Origin: Sipunculus nudus
Taxonomy: Eukaryota; Annelida; Sipuncula; Golfingiida; Sipunculidae
Direction of reading: 5' to 3'
Assembly: GCA_026874595.1 (NCBI GenBank)
Contig: CM049316.1
Coordinates: 47,740,695 to 47,804,694, forward strand
Length of the DNA: 64,000 nucleotides
Of the stretch, positions 33,160-44,737 are shown piece after piece. The notes under the pieces were generated by a model that had not been told where the DNA came from, did not search any database, and was given only the letters and a program-made list of their open reading frames with translations. Each line of letters opens with the position of its first letter. Positions within the stretch are counted from its first letter, which is position 1. The position numbers and the translations under genes are program-made.

Positions 33160-33496
33160 GGCCAAAATAAAAAAAAGGTATGGTTCTCAGGCACTTTTTT
33201 TCAGAAATCAATGCGGGCGGGCGGTTTTTTTATTTTTAATTTTTTGGTATGTTTCGATAAAAATGACAAATGATTAGGGAAAAGCATGATAATAACAGAT
33301 TTATTTTGCTAAACAAGTAAAAGCCCTATATAAAAAAGGAAATTGTATGATTTTATCTCCTTGAAAGAAATGTCCGAGCGGTTGCAGCACAAAATTGGTG
33401 AGTTTCTATTTAAAATCAAAATAAAAATTTTTGATGCGGGGGTCTAAAATTGATGCAAGCGGTGCCTGAGAACCATACCTTTTATTTTTTTTGGCC
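33160..33496. mobile_element. 337-bp MITE with about 35-bp terminal inverted repeats
   Basis: GGCCAAAATAAAAAAAAGG at 33,160 and TTATTTTTTTTGGCC at 33,496 are inverted copies, continuing inward through GGTATGGTTCTCAGGCAC and GTGCCTGAGAACCATACC. The inside contains GC-rich GGGCGGGCGG and no gene. Inserted in the Piezo intron between cap exons. Target duplication is not certain. Confidence 0.75.
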
Positions 33497-34712
33497 TAAT
33501 GTACCCATTTTTAAATTTTTTTAAAATGTTTCTGATAGGGCTATATCAATATAACGATATATCAATATGCCACATCAAAACAGTTACCCGTATGCAATAC
33601 ATGCTGCATTGTCTTATCAAAGAAACACAAAAAAAAGCTCACAAATAGAGATATAAAACAAAGAACCCTAACCTAAACTGACTTATTTATAAAGCTTAAG
33701 CTGCCTTTTATTTCTCATATTGACCTTTTAAGACTAACATAAGATCACTTATTGTCAACTGGATGAGGAAAATATATACATGTGTTTCCATGGCAATGAA
33801 AGACTAATATTATGGTCTTTTTTATTTGATTATGAAAAACTTAACCGACAAGAGCTTTAAATCATAAATGATACATAAAGTTTTTCATCAATACATATAT
33901 GATATCGCTTTAAGTATACTGCAATACATATTGTACCTGAACAGGCTGACCAATACCCAGCCCTAGTTTCTAGTAACCAAGTCACCACTGTATGCCAATG
34001 AGCCCTAAAGTCTAAGTAAGGAAACACCTATTCAGTGCCTCAGTCTAAAATTTTCTACCCATCTGAGTACTGGTCTGCTAATTTAAGTCACATTATGGTG
34101 ACCATTATACCTATCCTCTGTTATGTTCATGGAATCACATTAAGTAAGTGACTGAAGGCCTTCATTTCCATGGGTGTAAGGTAGGTGGTACAGGGGAAAT
34201 TTCCACATTACAAGTCTACTGTACAGTTACATGCCAGTGTTTAGTTTATGTCATTCAAAAACACTATTAACTATTTCATATCCATGGATGAGTATTCACT
34301 ATCTTATACTTACCTTTTTTCATAAAATTGCTCTTGTAAAAGTGGTCAAAATATGCATTTTACAAAGGAAAACATACATTACACATATTTCATGATATTC
34401 TGGGTTTTTCTTGTTATGCTGCTGGTTCTGATGTGTACTTGTAGGTCAGTCAAACCACTTGAACCAGCAACACCATTTAAGGTATTTGTAAAACTAACTT
34501 GAAAAATGGTGACAAGCTATAGAATGTATTTGTTTTACTTCTTTGAAGATAAGTTAGTTTTTTTAATATTCTTTATGAAAAACATGATTTCTATGCCTAA
34601 CTCTTAAATAAGCCAATGCTTAATTTACATAGAAAATGCTTCACACAAATAAACCTTTACCTCAGAGTTCCAAATTTTTAACACATGCGAGTGCTTTGAA
34701 CAGATAACTTAC
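33497..34712. other. Piezo intron, no other feature recognised
   Basis: AT-rich intronic sequence between the cap exons at 32,670-32,746 and 34,713-34,832. Confidence 0.5.
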
Positions 34713-34832
34713 ACCCATTCCCTGTCTCCTTGTATCATTTTGGTGAGCTGCTGACGTTCTTTCGAGCCAGGATTCAGTGGTCGACTAAATTGGTTGGTTA
34801 CAGTCTCTGTTACAACAGATGGTCTTGCTACC
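34713..34832 (-). CDS. piezo: Piezo channel, cap-domain exon
   Basis: A 120-base exon: acceptor TTTTTCTTCAG, donor GGGT|GTAAGTT. Completes an Arg codon from the exon at 35,714 and leaves GT for Val. Encodes VARPSVVTETVTNQFSRPLN, then PGSKERQQLTKMIQGDREW, aligning with the mouse Piezo1 cap segment ending NSTARRQLAQLLEG. Splice signals and phases are all consistent with the flanking exons. Confidence 0.88.
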
Positions 34833-34867
34833 CTGAAGAAAAATAATAATTTGGAGAGTGATAAGGA

Positions 34868-34910
34868 GTATTGTTATAGCTAAGTTGAATAAAAGTCAGC
34901 TGAGCTAAAA
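34868..34910 (+). mobile_element. Helentron/pearl-like 3' end fragment
   Basis: ATAGCTAAGTTGAATAAAAG followed by TCAGCTGAGCTAAAA matches the 3' hairpin region of the family, 36 bases beyond the acceptor of the cap exon. No body is attached. Confidence 0.5.
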
Positions 34911-35713
34911 ATGATAAACTGAAGAATAATCCCTTATGTTTTTTAGTAAAGTATAATAAAATCTACTCACAGATATAACAGGTAACATTTACATATTGTT
35001 TCAATTCTACACAATAAAGTTCTACACAATAAGAATACAGGTACTTTATCATCCATCCTCTACATGAGTGACCAGCACTGAACTACAGGATAAAGACAGC
35101 AGTAGCTGTTATACTCATACAGCACGAACACCTGTGTGCCAGTTTCACAGATAAATCTTCAATAACCATCTCTAGGGAGGAGGAGGTTATGTCACCAGCC
35201 TTGTTTGTCTACACACAAGAATGGACCTTCTGCACCAAATTTAATCACTTCTTTCTTGGATTTATAGTTCATCCTTCCACAAACTTTCACTTTAAGTCAT
35301 TTACAACTTCTGGGAATAATAAGTGTCCAAACCAACAGAAAGTGTTTATATGTTCTGCAGCAGTGAGTGGTGTGATGATGTCATCATCATAGTGGCAGTG
35401 TAACATAATAACAGTAATGCAACCCACTCCTGCTCCAAATTAAATGAAATTTTTCGTAAAGTTGGCAATTTTTAAAGGAACAAATTATTTAAATTGGTTA
35501 GATCTGAATGCAGAGCTAGCGATCAGCTAAGGAAAGTGCAGTGTGTTTGATCATTATCTTATTTGATTGGTGCAGTTGCTCATGCATTAAACAACACAAT
35601 TAGCCAATTCATGAATTCAAGTGACATTATATAATGCCTAGATGGTCAAGAAATGATTCTAATCTAACACCACCAAATAGGCAATGTTTTGATATACAGT
35701 TCATGTCACTAAC

Positions 35714-35877
35714 CTTGTAAAAGAGACAGCGAAGTAAAGCTGAATGTAGTTTGATGAGTTGAGATCTTGAATGAGAGCATCTTCACTTGGTGGACTGATG
35801 CCCCAAACTGCTCGTGATTTGCCAGTCAAATTGGCCTGTACAATGTCTTGCTTCTGGTAGTTCTGCAGGAAGCCCGC
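35714..35877 (-). CDS. piezo: Piezo channel, cap-domain exon (most upstream exon seen)
   Basis: A 164-base exon: acceptor TTTGCTCTGACAG, donor ACAAG|GTTAGTG. Starts in phase 0 and leaves AG for Arg. Encodes AGFLQNYQKQDIVQANLTG, then AVWGISPPSEDALIQDLNSS, then YIQLYFAVSFT. This aligns with the mouse Piezo1 cap segment QYSPEDIV followed by ALWRISPPS. Exons further upstream were not recognised between 35.9 kb and the window end, so the rest of the gene lies beyond a very long intron or outside the window. Confidence 0.9.
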
Positions 35878-37142
35878 CTGTCAGAGCAAACACACATCAC
35901 TGTCTTTATACTGGAAATTTGTCAGCAGTCTTACTGCAGTGTATTACAATCAATTATGAAAGAAATTGCAGGTTCTATAATCTAGCCTTAAAGGGTAAGT
36001 AAAATTTTGGTTCCAACATATAAGAGCATCTGATAAAATTATGAAAACTCAACATAAAACATAACAAGGGACCCATAGTTCATAGTGCTCAGCTTAAGTT
36101 TGAAAAATTTTAGCAAATGCAAAATATGCTTATTTCTACTGTAATTGTTTTCTTATGTATTAGCATATGAAAGCTAAGAGGAAATAGCTTTCCTACTTGG
36201 TAACTACAGTTCTAAATATATGATTGCAAAACTAATACTCTGACATTACTGCCAAAAAAAAAACAGTACACAGTTTTGAGATACTGTGTTGCATATGAAA
36301 TATTTAAAGATGGACAGACAGGTGGATGTAAAAAAAGACTGATACCTTTATTTCACTTTCAGGATTATTCTGCCTTTAAGTTTATATTAAACCACATTTT
36401 TTAGCATATCCATTTTTGGCATTAATAGTTTTTATCAGATTCAATTTTTTAATTTTACATTTTTTTTAAATTTGCAAAAAGAAAAAATCTGAAATGATAA
36501 GTTCATTCAGAACTGTATGTTGCATCATTATTTATCCAAAGTTTGGCCCACATCATGTCAAATAATTCTTACACATATATTTTATAATTTTTTAAATCAC
36601 AAAATGATTGAACTGAATTTAAAAGAAAATTTATTTTTATGAGATAATATTGTTAAAAAGAAAATATTGCCACAACATTGCTTCTACAAGATTATTCCTT
36701 GAATCACTATTCAAAGAAGTATTGTACACTGAAGTTTTCAGTACATGCTTCATTTTATTAAACTAGAATAAAAGATTCAGTAAATTTGATAAAAATAATC
36801 CCCTGTTAAAATCAGGTAAAAACTGTTGGTTGGATAAGGGAGAAACAATATCATAGTGCTAATTACCATCTCAGCTATAATTAAATACTGAAATTAATCT
36901 TCAATTTCACACCTCGTGAAAAGAATGCAAAGTTTTTAGGCTTTTCTGAAGTGAGAAGTAAATCTTATGAACATTCATACTTTTACAGCAATACACCACT
37001 TAGTGGTGCACTTTAAATGTGCTCTTTAATCATTGTAACCAACTGTGATCCAAAACAAAATCCAAAATGTAGCAAAAATTTAGAATAAGAATGAATCAAA
37101 TAAAGTAAATTATAACATTCATCTAGTATATGCATCTTTCTT

Positions 37143-37160
37143 GGGGGGGGGGGGGGGGGG
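37143..37160. repeat. G18 homopolymer
   Basis: Eighteen consecutive G residues in otherwise AT-rich sequence. Confidence 0.95.
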
Positions 37161-37348
37161 TGCAGTATCACACGCTGCAATATATGTCCCTCCAACATAT
37201 CTGGTGCTAAAAGCTCACAGATTATGGGTCACAGTGACCTTATTTAAGGTGTCTAAGAGGATTTTACAGGGCTCTCCCTGAATTTTCATTAAACTAGAAA
37301 ATGTCCAGAGGACTGTATACCCCTGCAAACAGGAATGTGAGAAATGTG

Positions 37349-37400
37349 TACACACACCATCACACACACCATCACACACACCATCACACACCCTCACAGT
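37349..37400. repeat. (ACACACCATCAC)n microsatellite
   Basis: About four 12-bp copies of ACACACCATCAC. Confidence 0.9.
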
Positions 37401-38399
37401 CACAGAACTGACTGAAAGTGAGAACACTTTGTGCAGGCCTAATCAGAGAACCTAATCTGCAACCAATATGGAAAGTGACTTATAAGATGCACCAACTATT
37501 ATAATTAGAAGTTGATCCCAGTAAAACTTTTTGAGAAATAGTGTTGCATATGAAATGTAAAGATTTTGTATAAAACAATTCATAACAAAAGCACTGCAAA
37601 CATGCATTTTACCCCTGTTGTGTTTCTAGTGACCTCTGACCTCATTAAATATGCCTGAATTTTGATGAAAATGTAATTCAGGTGAGAAACTCTATTGGTA
37701 AATATATTAATTGAGTGTCATGAAAATCCCTAAGATTTTTGGCATGTCATCATGGTGCCACCAAAGTTTGGTGAACTCTGACCTTATTAAATATGCCTGG
37801 ATTTTGCTGGAAATCAGAATTAGGATTTTGATTAATATTTCTGCTGAGTTTGATCAAAATTCATCATATTCTTTGTAAGTTATTGCGGCAACACCACAAA
37901 GTAACCTTGTGACCTCTGACCCCATTGTATATGCGGGAAATTTTGCCAATAATAAAACTAAGGTGAGAATATCTATTGTTAAGAAGTTATGGTTTCATGA
38001 AAATCCATCAATGCCCTGGTAAGTTATCGTGGTGACACTTGAAGTAAACAGACAGACGGACAGATTGAGAAAACCCAATCAACTCTGGGGACCCTTAAGA
38101 TGCACCTGCTACTCTAATAAAAATTAGAGTCCAGTAAAACTTGTTAAGAAATAAAGTCACATATAGAATGTAAAAACTTAGTAAAAAAAATTCATAAAAA
38201 AATCCAAAAAAACATTCAAGTGTGACTAAAACCTAATCAGCACTGGAGACCCATAAGACGCACCTGCTAATACAATTTTAAGTAGATCCCAGTAAAACTT
38301 TTTGAGATATCATGTCACATAAATTTGTTTACAGACAGAGGGAAAGACAGAGCTGATCACTATATCACCCGCGCAGCTGAGGCATCAGTTAATTAGAAG

Positions 38400-40125
38400 T
38401 TTCTAGGCCAAACCACTACCATTTGTGCTGGTCTGTTAATAGAGTGCTAATATCATGTTCAGTCACATAGCTCAAAGAATATAATCACAGTGACCTTATT
38501 GTGGTTGTGCAAAGAGACATTACAATCACATTTCTGGATTCAACATTTAATATTATGGCCACATTTGACTTTTTAGTGCTCTAAATTAGGTTATCTGCTC
38601 ATACCTCACCTAATGAAGGGTACCATCAGCTTATCTCAGGCATTGAAGGATATTTGCCCGAGACCTCCTTAAATTTAAAGGTGCCCAATCAAAGAATTTT
38701 TTTTTGGTGATTTCTGGCTTCCTCTGTGTATATATCAATGATCTTAGGGGAATTTTGTTGTGAAAAGTTCTTATTAGGCCTTCATGAAGGATGTGTGAAT
38801 TTGTTCATCAACAAAATGTTTGTAAACACAGCAATGTTGACAAGCGGGAAAAACATGTAACCTAAGGTGGTAGGTTGCATATATGTGGAGGTAGAAAGGT
38901 CACTTGCTGCAAAACGCCACTTCCAAAGCTCTGGCTTATCTGACTTGCTGCCAGATGCTCTTGTTAAATTTGTTTTGATTATTTTGGCGGGCCCCCCTCA
39001 TATTAAAACAGGTTCATAAAGACAAAACAAGCAGCTTGTATGCGGTGATATCCATGTTTTCTGACCTATTTTTATGAAAGCTCCAAGGGATTACCTTTAG
39101 TTTATAAAGGTCAGAAAGGTGATTGGGCCCCTTTAAATTGGAAGGTTCTAAATCCATTCTGATTTGTGCCCATCTGTCTTTCACAGTATTAAAATCATGT
39201 TTTTTGCTATAGCTCACAGAACATATGTCACAGTGACCTAATTTCAAGATCCAAAGGAGCCTTGCCAAGAACCTCCCTGGATTTTACAAAGGAATGTTCT
39301 AGATCCAACAGTTAAGACTTGCACTCATGCATTTGACATTCAGGGTGTTCAAATGACGTCTTTTTCCTATAGCTAGAGGAATATAGGTCATAATGAAATA
39401 ATTTCATGTTTCCATGGACATTTACCCAGAAGCTCCCTTACTGTTACAGTAGAAGATCCAAAGGATACAATTTGTACCCTGTCTGACTGTCTGAGTGCAC
39501 AAAATCATGCTTTTAGCCCATATGTTGCAGAATATAGGTCACGATGACCTAATTATAGGTTTTCAAAGAGGTTTGCCCAGAACATCCCTGGGTGTTGCTT
39601 TAGAAGATTCTAGGCCTAACACATATGAATTGTGCCCATTTGAAATTCAGGGTGTGGATATGACATTTTTTCTCTAGGTCTCAGAACAAACGTCACAAAG
39701 ACCTTACCGGTATTTCATGTTTTCAAGAACTATTGCCCAGGACCTTACTAACATGAGGTTAGAAGATTATAGGCCTGATGGACACAAGATGCGCTCTGTC
39801 TAAATGTCTGGGTGCTAAAAATCATGTTTTCGGCCAATAGATGGCAGATAAGAGGTCACCATGACCTAGTATCAGGTTTCCAAGATTTCTCTAGAACCTG
39901 TTGTGATGTAGTGTAGGAAGATTCTAGGCCTAACAGATACAATTTGTGCCCATCCTACATTTAGGGTGCTCATATGACATCTTTGTCCTATAAGTCGCAG
40001 AATATAGGTCACAGTGACCTAATTTCATGTTTCCACAGACATTTACCCTTGACCTCACTGAATGTTACATAAGAAAATTTAGATCTGATTGACAGACAGT
40101 CTGACAGACAGACAGAACAAAAAGT
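38400..40125 (+). repeat. About 155-bp diverged satellite ending in an ACAG microsatellite
   Basis: Units recur at about 150-157 bp, marked by GATTCTAGGCCTAACAGATA and ATAGGTCACAGTGACCTAAT (for example near 39,450, 39,603, 39,760 and 39,916). The last unit passes into CAGACAGTCTGACAGACAGA near 40,095. This unit-plus-microsatellite order is that of pearl-type elements. A MITE (38,677-39,134) interrupts the early units. Confidence 0.75.
38677..39134 (+). mobile_element. MITE, about 460 bp, AAAGGGGCCCAATCA terminal repeats
   Basis: AAAGGTGCCCAATCA at the left and TGATTGGGCCCCTTT at the right are near-perfect inverted repeats, flanked by AT-rich AAATT-like sequence that may hold a short target duplication. 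Homologous in reverse orientation to 15,594-15,965. A minus-strand open frame at 39,014-39,268 crosses the border and is not considered a gene. Confidence 0.7.
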
Positions 40126-40181
40126 TTATCCTATCCTTCAGCTGCCTATAATAAGGTTTTGCTGACCTACAGAGTGAAAGA

Positions 40182-40212
40182 TATTAGGTAGCTATCTGCT
40201 CCATGTTTAAAA
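40182..40212 (+). repeat. Solitary copy of the 31-bp satellite unit
   Basis: TAGGTAGCTATCTGCTCCAT followed by GTTTAAAAG matches the unit of the 44.7-64.0 kb array almost exactly, but stands alone. Confidence 0.8.
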
Positions 40213-40345
40213 GATCATTCTCCACTTGTAGTGAGAATTATATGTACCTATCAAAAGTGTCTTATTCTATTTAACTTCGCTAGAAAACCATGTATCTGAC
40301 ACCTTTGCTGTGACTTTGCAATTTGTATACTAAAACCTGAACCAG

Positions 40346-40560
40346 GTGTACGACAGGATTATCGGCATTTACAATAAACTTCGCCGTTTTGAACGGCTAT
40401 TTCGTCATTTTCAAACCAGATCAGTATTGCGCTTGGGAAAACAACAACAAGCCATGCAGGACAAAACAGGCATTTTAGAGAATGCATTACTCAGTCAGTT
40501 TACAAATTTCAAACCATTAGGACAGGTAGATGTGATGTCCACATGGACCTTTCACATGAA
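40346..40560 (+). CDS. Orphan exon-like reading frame, unknown protein
   Basis: A 215-base frame bounded by a possible acceptor (AACCAG|GTG, with TATACTAAAAC upstream as a possible branch site) and a good donor (ATGAA|GTGAGT). It encodes about 71 residues rich in Arg, Gln and Phe (YDRIIGIYNKLRRFERLF, then SVLRLGKQQQAM, then FTNFKPLGQVDVM). Composition is less AT-rich than its surroundings. I do not recognise the family. The polypyrimidine tract before the acceptor is weak. It lies between degenerate 31-bp satellite copies and on the strand opposite to Piezo. It may be an exon of another gene, a captured fragment or chance. Confidence 0.35.
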
Positions 40561-40618
40561 GTGAGTGCAGAATATTAGGTTATATTCGTGTCACTAGTGC
40601 AACACACTCGTGGGAGGC

Positions 40619-40712
40619 TCTTTAAAAGGCTAGGAAGCTATTTACACCAGAGGTTAGGAAGTTATTTGTTCCATGTACAAAAAGGAACATAGCTATCTGC
40701 TCTCTGTTTAAC
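40619..40712 (+). repeat. Degenerate 31-bp satellite units, about three
   Basis: TTTAAAAGGCTAGGAAGCTA, then GGTTAGGAAGTTATTTGTTC, then CATAGCTATCTGCTC are diverged copies of the 31-bp unit with imperfect spacing. Confidence 0.7.
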
Positions 40713-40919
40713 CCTTTACTGTTCAGATTAGCCTGTGGATTGTCACACTCCAACTGTTCAGATTTATTTTGCATTTTTTCCACATTTTGACATGAATCTA
40801 TATAAGAGACATTAACTCAGTAACCGTTAAAGGTATCTTTGTGAAATTTTCAGGTTTTACTGTCAGGTATATGTCCTTCATGTTATTTTATTTATTTTCT
40901 ACATACCTGGTTTGATATG

Positions 40920-42340
40920 TATGTAACTAAGGTATATACAGGTAAAAACAGGTAAATCTGTACTACCTGTATTTCCACTCACTGGTATATCACCAAAATG
41001 ACCCCTCTCATCCTGTTCAGGTAACCCATGAACCATTTGATAAAAAAAGGGAAATGTAAGGATTTTTTTTCACTCTAAGGTAATTATAAATTAAAGGTAA
41101 GAAAAAGGTAAATGATTTGGTTTAACACTGGAAAGGGAACCACCGACAAACCAGAATGTGCTAGTAAAATTGGATTTTTCTGTGGAAATCATATATTTTT
41201 CACCTGAAAAGCTTGCTGACCAAAAGAGCACATTCTATGACTATTAACATATAACACATATGTTTACCATTACAGGTAAGAAAAGGTAAATTATTTTTTT
41301 TTTCTGAATATGTACACAAACACCTTGTTCATCATTATAGTTACTATAAATTAATACCTTCTCTATTTATGGACTGTATAATTAATTTTGATATATGAAC
41401 AGGTGCTTTTAATACAGTAATTAAGTTACCTATGTGAATAGTACCTTTGTTCTTCAACTGATCTAATTACCTGTGACAGTGACAAAATCATGCTGAAAAG
41501 TGGCTGGTGAGAATATGGATAAACAAGTGTCAACTGTGTAAAACCATTATATTTTAATTTTTCAGACAGGTAAAACATAAATTGATAATTTTGGTTACAG
41601 TTACACATAAAAACATACTCACCTGTACAGGTGAGTTCAGGTAAATCCAGGTAAATTATTTTTTAATGAAGTATATATTTTATACATGTAATTAGGGAGA
41701 ACAAAAAAACAAACAACTTAATTTTGAGTGCCATGTGTAAAATTTATGAATTACAGGTACTAACTGCACTATTTATTGGGTTACCTGAAATGATACCTTT
41801 GATCTTAAACAGATTTAATTACCTTTGTAAGTACAGAATATAAAGACAACTTTTCATTTTAAAAGTGGAAAGGAAATTTTTGAAGGAGTCAAAACAATAT
41901 GCAGAAGCTATCTTTTAATTAACTGCACAGCCATGAGACTTGTGCATTTCAATTTTGCCAATTGCTACCTGTAAAAGTTTACTCACCTGCACAGGTAAGA
42001 TCAGGTAAATAAAGGTAAATTCTCATTTTTTAAATTTAAATTATATATTGCACTTGTTATAAGGAACATAGCAATAAAAAACTATTTACTTTTGTCCAAT
42101 GTGCAAAATATATAATTTATAGGTGTAAAATCCACAAATTATCTGGTTACCTGTAATATACCTTTTTATGTCAAATTAATATATTTTAACATGTGCAGGC
42201 AAAAACAAATCGCCGACGTATTATAAAATAAAATCTGGAAAATTGTGTCTACTCTGTTTGTTTACATTTCATGCAATAATAAAATTGCTGTTTAGTTGGT
42301 CTGTCGCGTTTATCTGCACAGGTAAAAATCCAGGTGCGAC
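40920..42340. repeat. About 360-bp diverged tandem repeat rich in AGGTAAA
   Basis: Three to four units share CAGGTAAG or CAGGTGAG followed by AGGTAAATTATTTTT (41,275; 41,630; 41,995) and a segment GTTACCTGNNATGATACCTTT (about 41,415, 41,775 and 42,143), a period of about 360 bp. Many GGTAAA and GGTAAG motifs resemble splice donors on the plus strand, but no exon is evident. Confidence 0.7.
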
Positions 42341-42830
42341 AGGTAAACAGGTGTGCACTTGGTTCGATCAACGATTAGCCTTAATAAACGTTGATATATC
42401 CAAATCTTTCCCATTCTAAACAGTGCAAATGTACTAAAATTTGAAATAAAAATCAAAACAAATATGTCTTACACTTGTGAAAACTGTTATTTTCCTAATT
42501 GAGGGTATCCATGCAATTTCTTTTGAAGTACCTGCCCCTCCGCGGCTGAAGGTGATTGAGCGATAATGAGTGAATTCAGCAATGTGTAGCACACAAGGTA
42601 CATTAATGACGCGGTTTTGCGGACTTTAGTCGCAGGATTAACCTATCTAGTCAATATAACGGAAAAATAAAAATAAATTAAACTTTTACTGGGCAATTAA
42701 GATGCAAGCTGACACGTCTGTTTGGGTTTCTTTCCTGAATGGTCCAATTCAACCGCGTCATCCCTCAGCCAGCGTTGACGCACTGACGCTGCAAACTTTT
42801 CTCACCCAATCGCATCTACTTTTACATCGG

Positions 42831-42924
42831 CAAGGTTCACGTGACTGGGTCTGGCATGTTTACTTTGTAAAGTCTTTTAAATGGACAAGGTTCACGTGAC
42901 TTAGTCTGGCGTGTTTATTATAAG
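42831..42924 (+). promoter_or_regulatory. Duplicated CACGTG E-box segment followed by a TATA-like box
   Basis: A 32-bp segment containing GGTTCACGTGAC is repeated 55 bp later (CACGTG at 42,838-42,843 and 42,893-42,898). TATAAG follows at 42,919-42,924. Upstream sequence (42,540-42,830) is richer in CpG than the surroundings. TCACGTGAC is the sequence bound by USF/MITF/TFE-type bHLH-ZIP factors. This could be a promoter firing towards higher coordinates. No gene is recognised downstream before the satellite array. Confidence 0.3.
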
Positions 42925-42965
42925 AGGCATCATGAGATGCAGTGCCAACAGGCGGGCGAATTATT

Positions 42966-42993
42966 CTTTTTTTTTTTGGGGGGGGGGGGGGGG
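42966..42993. repeat. T12-G16 homopolymer pair
   Basis: A run of T passes directly into a run of 16 G, immediately after the possible promoter region. Confidence 0.9.
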
Positions 42994-44640
42994 TTGTTTG
43001 TTGGAGTTACCTGGAAACATCCTTTCACGTCATGCAACATATGTATATGCATTAGAATGGATTCTTTCCCGCAGGGATCAGAAACAATGAGAACACTGAT
43101 AGTACTTAGATAGTAGAACAATAATTCATTACATTTATAATATATATGCACATTAATGTAAACAAATCGTTATTAACAAAAATATAAAATAACGGAAAAT
43201 CAATATTTTTTATTGTTGGAAAGGTGTTTATAAAATGTGCTATTGGGATAATGCACATAATACCAAAGTTTATAAATGTGGGAAAACGATACTAAACTGT
43301 GAAGTAACACCAAAGAAACATGTTTTTCACAGTACATTTTAACGTATGTTATGTTATTCAAATATATAGGCCTACGTATGTCCAACAATGCCTATCAAAA
43401 TTATGCCTAGTTACTATGATTTCATAGCAGTACATTCTGGTATCTTAGAGGAAAATTGCACGTACATATCTTTATGCACTTACTTATCCAGGTCTTCAAT
43501 TTGCACTTTATTTCAGTGACATTTAAATGAAGCATAATTATGTTATGAAATTAATATAAAATGGAAATATAATATATAATTACATTTATTCAATTCAACT
43601 TCACTTGAAGAAAAGTAGGAAATTTATTTAATAATTTTGAGATGCACAATTCCTTGGTTAACTAGTTGTATACACGAGACCTAACTTCAAATCATATTTC
43701 TAATCTGGTAACCTCCGTATGCAACTTTGTACATTTAAGCCCTCATATAGTCAGAATGCAGAAGTCATGCACTGCTGATAAAACTTCAGCTTCAGCAGGA
43801 ATGCATGCGGTCTCCCCAGGCTGCAAGGTGGTGATTTCAAGGAGATGCAGAGTTCCAGTTAATTATAAAACAACATGCAGCAACAATTCAATAATTCTAA
43901 AGAAACGCCTGGAATGTTCCAAAAACTTCTAATAAGTTATGATCCCTTGGGTGTTTGTTTATTTATTTATTTTGTATTCACCAGTCCCGTCATCTGTAGA
44001 GACGCGGACCATTACCTATATCTTGCAATTATACATGTCGTTCGGTTCCCGAACATTGTAAATGATATCCTTTGTTGATTAATGTAATAGGTGCCAATTT
44101 AAAGTAGTAATTTTCACTCTGAATCCCCGCCTGGTTGGCCACATGATGTGTGCTGTCTTTCCGCTAAAATCTTCTGTGTGATAGGGAAATTTCCGTGTGC
44201 TAATAAAACTGTCAATCAAACATGAAAATGACAAGGTCGGGTGGGTAAAAATAGAAGCCGACACCCTGTGGTATTTTAGGTCTTCGAAAGGGGCAAGTTT
44301 GAGACAAAGCCATCCTGTATACCAGCGTCTTTTAAATCTCATCTTACAGCAATGGAAAGGTACAATTATATTTCAGTCAAATTTGTCCACCTGCATGGTT
44401 TCTCGTCATTTTGAATACACCATGCGCATGCATATCGAAAGTCCGCATCTTCGGTCTTTTTATTTTACTTTCACTGTGTCATCGTCACTATATATATACG
44501 CTATAGCTTCTAATTTAAGATTGGCAAATGCATTTTATTCATTTGTCCTGCATGTATCATGACTGAGACTGACTCCGCCGTATGACTTTAAAGGATTATC
44601 ATGACCAAGACACATTTTCCATATTTAATCCCTGGGCCAT
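42994..44640. other. No gene recognised
   Basis: AT-rich sequence. A plus-strand frame of 121 codons at 44,197-44,562 and minus-strand frames over the same bases have no recognisable domain, and neither strand is favoured. Confidence 0.4.
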
Positions 44641-44667
44641 GCAATTACGGGTATGTAAAATGGGCTT

Positions 44668-44732
44668 TAGCGCGCCCTGGCGGGCGCCTTTGAATTCTAG
44701 GCCTGTGACAAACCGCGCGCCCGCCAAGGCGG
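44668..44732. repeat. GC-rich inverted repeat beside the satellite array
   Basis: Contains the hairpin GCGCCC-TGGC-GGGCGC (44,672-44,687), the palindrome CCGCC-AA-GGCGG (44,721-44,732), and a 10-bp inverted match between TGGCGGGCGC (44,678-44,687) and GCGCCCGCCA (44,717-44,726). It is CpG-dense in an AT-rich setting and ends just before the 31-bp array. It may be the end of a small transposon. Confidence 0.7.
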
Positions 44733-44737
44733 TATTG

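Larger units (their letters stand above)
36063..38393 (+). mobile_element. Helentron/pearl-like element, diverged copy
   Basis: Begins ACAAGGGACCCATAGTTCAT with GTGCTCAGCTTA, an altered version of the family 5' end, and finishes near GCGCAGCTGAGG at about 38,385. The interior has roughly 140-bp units with GTGACCTCTGACC(T/C)CATT (37,630; 37,775; 37,910), CAGACAGACGGACAG near 38,047 and recurring CCCAGTAAAACTTTTTGAGA. It includes a G18 run (37,143-37,160) and a 12-bp microsatellite (37,349-37,400). No gene is recognised. Confidence 0.55.

Noticed and set aside
44197-44562. 121-codon plus-strand frame
   Set aside because: No recognisable domain or splice signals; the opposite strand is also open over part of it.
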